This document shows positions 13,882 through 14,326 of a stretch of 14,326 nt of DNA, piece after piece. Each line of letters starts with the position of its first letter. The first letter of the stretch is position 1. The DNA is from a bacterium. Lineage in GTDB: Bacteria > Auribacterota > Auribacteria > Auribacterales > Auribacteraceae. Where the stretch lies: assembly GCA_021161885.1 (NCBI GenBank), contig JAGGZS010000123.1, positions 1 to 14,326 on the forward strand. Direction: 5' to 3'. A program made the position numbers and the translations under genes. The notes under the pieces were generated by a model. It worked only from the letters and a program-made list of their open reading frames with translations, did not search any database and had not been told where the DNA came from.

Positions 13882-14326
13882 ATGAATATTTGTATTGTAA
13901 CTGCTATGGCTGAAGAAGTTAACGCTTTGCAGCAGGGGTTATCGTGTTTTAACAAAAAGGGTAATTTGTGTTATGCGTCAGGCGATATAAATATTTATTT
14001 AATTAAATGCGGTGTGCTTTTTCGCAAACCCAAACGATTGGAACGTAAATTAGATATATTAAAAAAAAGCGATATAGTTATTCTGTGCGGTATTTCCGGC
14101 GCGGTGTCTAAAAAATTAAAAATCGGGGATATCGTGATACCTGATAAAATAATATCCCTGAATAATAAACGTAAATATTTTATTAATAATAACCCTGAAT
14201 ATCTAAAAGATATTTTTAAAAAAAGTAAATTAAATGTTATAAACGGTGGTGTTCTTGCCACATCAGACCATTTTGTATCTACCGAAGAAAAAGAAAAAAT
14301 GTCTTCTGTAGATATTGTTGATATGG
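13882..14326 (+). CDS. Phosphorylase/nucleosidase superfamily protein, 3' end cut by window
   Basis: The open frame starts at ATG 13882, with AAGGTG (13865-13870) eleven nt upstream, and runs off the right edge after 148 codons. It begins MNICIVTAMAEEV, aligning with the start of MTA/SAH nucleosidase so that Glu12 matches that enzyme's catalytic-water Glu. The purine-ribosyl family segment ILCGISGAVSKKLKIGDIVIP (in two halves: CGISGA 69-74, GDIVIP 82-87) follows, and then GGVLATSDHFVST with EEKEKM. The last codons give VDIVDM, just before the expected Glu of the DME/EME substrate-binding motif. The tyrosine/His/Asp-rich loop of classical MTA/SAH nucleosidase after GDIVV is not evident, so it could equally be a futalosine-hydrolase-like or hopanoid-associated (HpnG-like) member. 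It probably cleaves an N-ribosyl bond of an adenine nucleoside. It is the ninth gene of the run, 27 nt after the lipoprotein. Confidence 0.8.
   Translation, partial: MNICIVTAMAEEVNALQQGLSCFNKKGNLCYASGDINIYLIKCGVLFRKPKRLERKLDILKKSDIVILCGISGAVSKKLKIGDIVIPDKIISLNNKRKYFINNNPEYLKDIFKKSKLNVINGGVLATSDHFVSTEEKEKMSSVDIVDM

Overview
The window looks like a stretch of chromosome from an AT-rich, Gram-negative-type (two-membrane) bacterium. It carries a heptosyltransferase-like family 9 glycosyltransferase, an L,D-transpeptidase, GlmS, a lipobox lipoprotein and AccA, and it has no phage, transposon, plasmid, tRNA, rRNA or CRISPR signal. The mix of divergent FecR/CHASE2-cyclase genes, large membrane-anchored TPR proteins and a TPR-LysM-YkuD protein recalls environmental lineages such as Omnitrophota or Deltaproteobacteria-like groups. 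That placement is inference from gene content only.

Left arm (1-5336, minus strand). Transcription runs leftward from a FecR-domain exported protein (4041-5336) into a CHASE2-sensor class III adenylate cyclase (2032-4029), which starts with TTG 11 nt after the FecR stop. Then follow glmS (104-1936), with its own strong ribosome binding site and a possible promoter, and the first codons of another gene cut by the window edge (1-56).

Divergent control region (5337-5505). Two separate sigma70-type promoters sit back to back. The leftward one (TTTACA, 17 nt, TATAAT) is very good. The rightward one has a perfect TATAAT and a weak -35.

Right arm (5506-14326, plus strand). Nine genes follow one another with gaps of at most 27 nt and several overlaps, so they probably form one operon. 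In order they are: two membrane-anchored TPR proteins, a membrane-anchored TPR-LysM-YkuD L,D-transpeptidase, accA, a cysteine-rich GT9 glycosyltransferase, a YggT-family membrane protein, an unrecognised four-helix membrane protein, a lipoprotein, and a phosphorylase/nucleosidase family protein cut by the right edge. No convincing intrinsic terminator was found anywhere.

How it may work together: nearly every gene touches the cell envelope, through amino-sugar supply, peptidoglycan cross-linking or attachment, fatty-acid supply, glycan transfer, or periplasmic/membrane scaffolds. The FecR plus CHASE2-cyclase pair is a plausible envelope-sensing cAMP module placed head to head with the TPR/transpeptidase operon. 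The functional link is inference; the gene layout and the catalytic residues are directly visible. No gene-free stretch exceeds about 170 nt.
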